This document shows, piece by piece, positions 6,143-7,559 of a DNA stretch of 7,559 nt. The notes beneath the pieces were generated by a model. It saw only the letters and a list, made by a program, of their open reading frames with translations, was not told the DNA's origin and made no database searches. Source of the stretch: Oscillospiraceae bacterium (lineage in GTDB: Bacteria > Bacillota > Clostridia > Oscillospirales > Oscillospiraceae); the NCBI GenBank assembly GCA_902767395.1, contig CACXHI010000012.1:1-7559 (forward strand). Reading direction: 5' to 3'. Made by a program: the position numbers and the translations under genes. How positions within the stretch are numbered: position 1 is the stretch's first letter; every line of letters begins with the position of its first letter.

Positions 6143-6499
6143 TTATACACCGACCAGCACGGAATCGATGTACACGTTGACGTCCTTCACCGTCGTCTCC
6201 GTGGTCTTCTGCACCACGTAGCGCACCTCGGAGATGATAGATTCCGCCACGGCCGTCAGGTTGATGCCGTGGTTCACAATGATGTGAAGGTCGATCGAAA
6301 TGGTGTTATCCTCATGGAAGTTGACCAGAACGCCCTTGCCCATCGCCTCCCGGCGGAGCAGATGAACCAGGCCGTCGGTCATGGAGCGCACTGCCATGCC
6401 CTTGACGCCGAAGCAGTTGGACGCGGCCATGCCCACGATGTTTGTAAATACAACGTTGTTGATGGTGATTCCACCCTGATCTGTTTGCATTTGAATCAT
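6143..6499 (-). CDS. yloU: Asp23/Gls24 family protein (YloU-like), 118 aa
   Basis: This is a small cytoplasmic Asp23/Gls24 (DUF322) protein, a family linked to envelope stress and cell-surface homeostasis in Firmicutes; its biochemical role is not settled. It begins MIQMQTDQGGITINNVVFTN and has the family's GVKGM (31-35), the beta-strand run SIDLHIIVNHGINL (68-81) and the C-terminal VVQKTTETTVKDVNVYIDSV (95-114). The length is typical of YloU, and there is no signal peptide or membrane segment. CCCTCC on the plus strand (GGAGGG, 6506-6511) lies 6 nt before the ATG at 6499; a second ATG at 6490 is possible but less well placed. It lies directly upstream of fakA, as in B. subtilis yloU-yloV, and both are probably on one transcript. 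The assignment to YloU rests on homology plus this synteny. Confidence 0.9.
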   Translation of the reverse strand: MIQMQTDQGGITINNVVFTNIVGMAASNCFGVKGMAVRSMTDGLVHLLRREAMGKGVLVNFHEDNTISIDLHIIVNHGINLTAVAESIISEVRYVVQKTTETTVKDVNVYIDSVLVGV

Positions 6500-6548
6500 A
6501 GGAAACCCTCCTGTCGGTGGTTAAGATTTGACACGTCTATCTTATGAC

Positions 6549-6577
6549 ATTGTAACCGATCTCAGGCAAATATACAA
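6549..6577 (-). promoter_or_regulatory. Candidate promoter of yloU-fakA
   Basis: On the minus strand a -35 TTGTAT (6572-6577), a 17-nt spacer and a -10 TACAAT (6549-6554) lie in the gap after valS. Transcription would start near 6542, about 43 nt before the yloU ATG. The match is moderate. No terminator hairpin is seen after valS, so readthrough from valS is also possible. Confidence 0.5.
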
Positions 6578-6580
6578 GTG

Positions 6581-7559
6581 TTATTTTTGCAGCTTTCTCA
6601 GCCGGAGCTCGCTCTGCTCCAACTGCGTCAGAAGCTTGCGGCTCTGCTCCAGCTTGTCGCGCTGGGCCTGAATGACGTTCGCCGGTGCGCGGGAGACAAA
6701 TTTCTCATTCGAGAGTTGGGCCTCGGCCCGCGCAATCTCTTTGCGGGTGTTGTCCAGCTCCTTTTCCATGCGGGCAAGCTCCTTCTCCACATCCACAAGC
6801 TGGGCCAGCGGCAGATAGAGCTTGGCGTCTGCGGTCACGCACTGTGCCATATCCTCATGGCCCTCCGGCTCCGTATCGCTGACCAGCACCCGCTCGGCAT
6901 AGGCCAGACGGGTGATGAAGCCGGCGCCTTCGGTGAAGATATCCCGCTTCTCCGTGACCACATAGAGATCCGCCTTCTTGGACGGCGGCACGTTCATCTC
7001 GGCGCGGCGGTTGCGCACCGTGCGAATGGCCTGCATCACGGATTCCATGTGCTGTTCCTCGGTGGGATAATTCAAGCCTTCGTCAAACTCAGGCCACTTC
7101 GCGACGATCAGCGCCTCGCCCTCATGGGGAATCGCCTGCCAGATTTCCTCGGTGACAAACGGCATGAACGGGTGCATCAGACGGAGGATCTGATCGAGGA
7201 CGTAGAGAAGTACCTGCTGTGCCGTCTGCTTTGCCGCGGCATCCTCGCCATAGAGACGGGCCTTGGTCAGCTCGATATACCAGTCGCAGTAGTCGTCCCA
7301 GATGAAGTCGTAGATCTTCTGGATGGCCACGCCGAGCTCATATTTCTCCATGTTCTCGGTCGCCTCGCGGATCGTCCGGTTCAGCTTGGAGAGGATCCAA
7401 CGGTCGGCAATCTCCAGCTTTTCGCAAGCGGGCAGTTCGTTGTGTTCGATGGACAGGTTCATCATCACGTAGCGGCTGGCGTTCCAGAGCTTGTTGGCAA
7501 AGTTCCGCATGGCCTCGCAGTGCTCCACGTAGAAGCGCATGTCGTTGCCGGGGCTGTTG
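6581..7559 (-). CDS. valS: Valyl-tRNA synthetase, C-terminal part (cut by window edge)
   Basis: ValRS charges tRNA-Val with valine in the cytoplasm. The visible 325 residues start at NSPGNDMRFYVEHCEAMRNF, which is ValRS sequence just after the class I catalytic region, and run to a TAA at 6581-6583. The anticodon-binding helical domain is clear: NFANKLWNASRYVMMNL, ADRWILSKL, YDFIWDDYCDWYIELTKARL and LRLMHPFMPFVTEEIWQAIP. The last 72 residues form the ValRS-specific C-terminal coiled coil (LVDVEKELARMEKELDNTRK..., then NEKFVSRAPANVI). The HIGH and KMSKS motifs and the editing domain would lie beyond 7559. The frame is open through the edge, so the ATG at 7540 is internal and not the start. It is followed by yloU after 81 nt. 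Confidence 0.96.
   Translation of the reverse strand, partial: NSPGNDMRFYVEHCEAMRNFANKLWNASRYVMMNLSIEHNELPACEKLEIADRWILSKLNRTIREATENMEKYELGVAIQKIYDFIWDDYCDWYIELTKARLYGEDAAAKQTAQQVLLYVLDQILRLMHPFMPFVTEEIWQAIPHEGEALIVAKWPEFDEGLNYPTEEQHMESVMQAIRTVRNRRAEMNVPPSKKADLYVVTEKRDIFTEGAGFITRLAYAERVLVSDTEPEGHEDMAQCVTADAKLYLPLAQLVDVEKELARMEKELDNTRKEIARAEAQLSNEKFVSRAPANVIQAQRDKLEQSRKLLTQLEQSELRLRKLQK

Noticed and set aside
6142..6147. TATAAT on the minus strand at the yloU-fakA junction
   Set aside because: No -35 lies at the right distance, and transcription would begin on the fakA ribosome site, so it is unlikely to be a promoter.
4399..6180. A long plus-strand open frame (593 codons) opposite fakA
   Set aside because: It begins inside the terminator hairpin, has no ribosome site, shows no recognisable motif, and lies antisense to a gene with clear FakA motifs. 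It results from GC-rich codon use on the other strand.

Overview
The window looks like ordinary chromosomal DNA from a moderately GC-rich Firmicute. It is probably a clostridial gut-type bacterium of the Oscillospiraceae/Ruminococcaceae kind. That placement is an inference from strong AGGAGG-type ribosome binding sites, a yloU-fakA gene pair, an SPPTG sortase signal, and a histidine kinase variant typical of clostridia. No phage, insertion sequence, CRISPR array, rRNA or tRNA was seen.

Layout. Positions 3-116 hold the last 37 codons of an unidentified plus-strand gene. It converges on a two-component system across a perfect 17-bp-stem bidirectional terminator (126-164). The two-component system lies on the minus strand: an OmpR-type response regulator (2096-2791) followed 2 nt later by a 640-residue multi-pass histidine kinase (171-2093). 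The regulator diverges from trmO (3016-3705, plus strand), a tRNA t6A37 methyltransferase. The intergenic region between them carries a promoter in each direction and, between the promoters, four tandem 10-bp repeats (2867-2906). The repeats sit next to the regulator's own promoter, as expected for a response-regulator binding site.

Next is a self-contained unit for a small secreted protein (3871-4386) with a signal peptide and a C-terminal SPPTG sorting signal. It has its own promoter, a 16-bp palindrome just downstream of the -10, a strong ribosome binding site and a strong terminator. A second hairpin (4448-4475) separates it from a convergent minus-strand block. In transcription order that block is the end of valS (6581-7559, cut by the window edge), a yloU-type Asp23/Gls24 protein (6143-6499) and fakA (4495-6126).

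Working together. yloU and fakA form a conserved Firmicute pair, with FakA phosphorylating fatty acids carried by FakB proteins. trmO and valS are tRNA-related housekeeping genes. The kinase and regulator form a signalling pair with no target operon visible here. I found no convincing evidence of a new biological system. The items most worth a second look are the repeat array between the divergent promoters, the kinase architecture, and the small wall-anchored protein with its operator-like palindrome.
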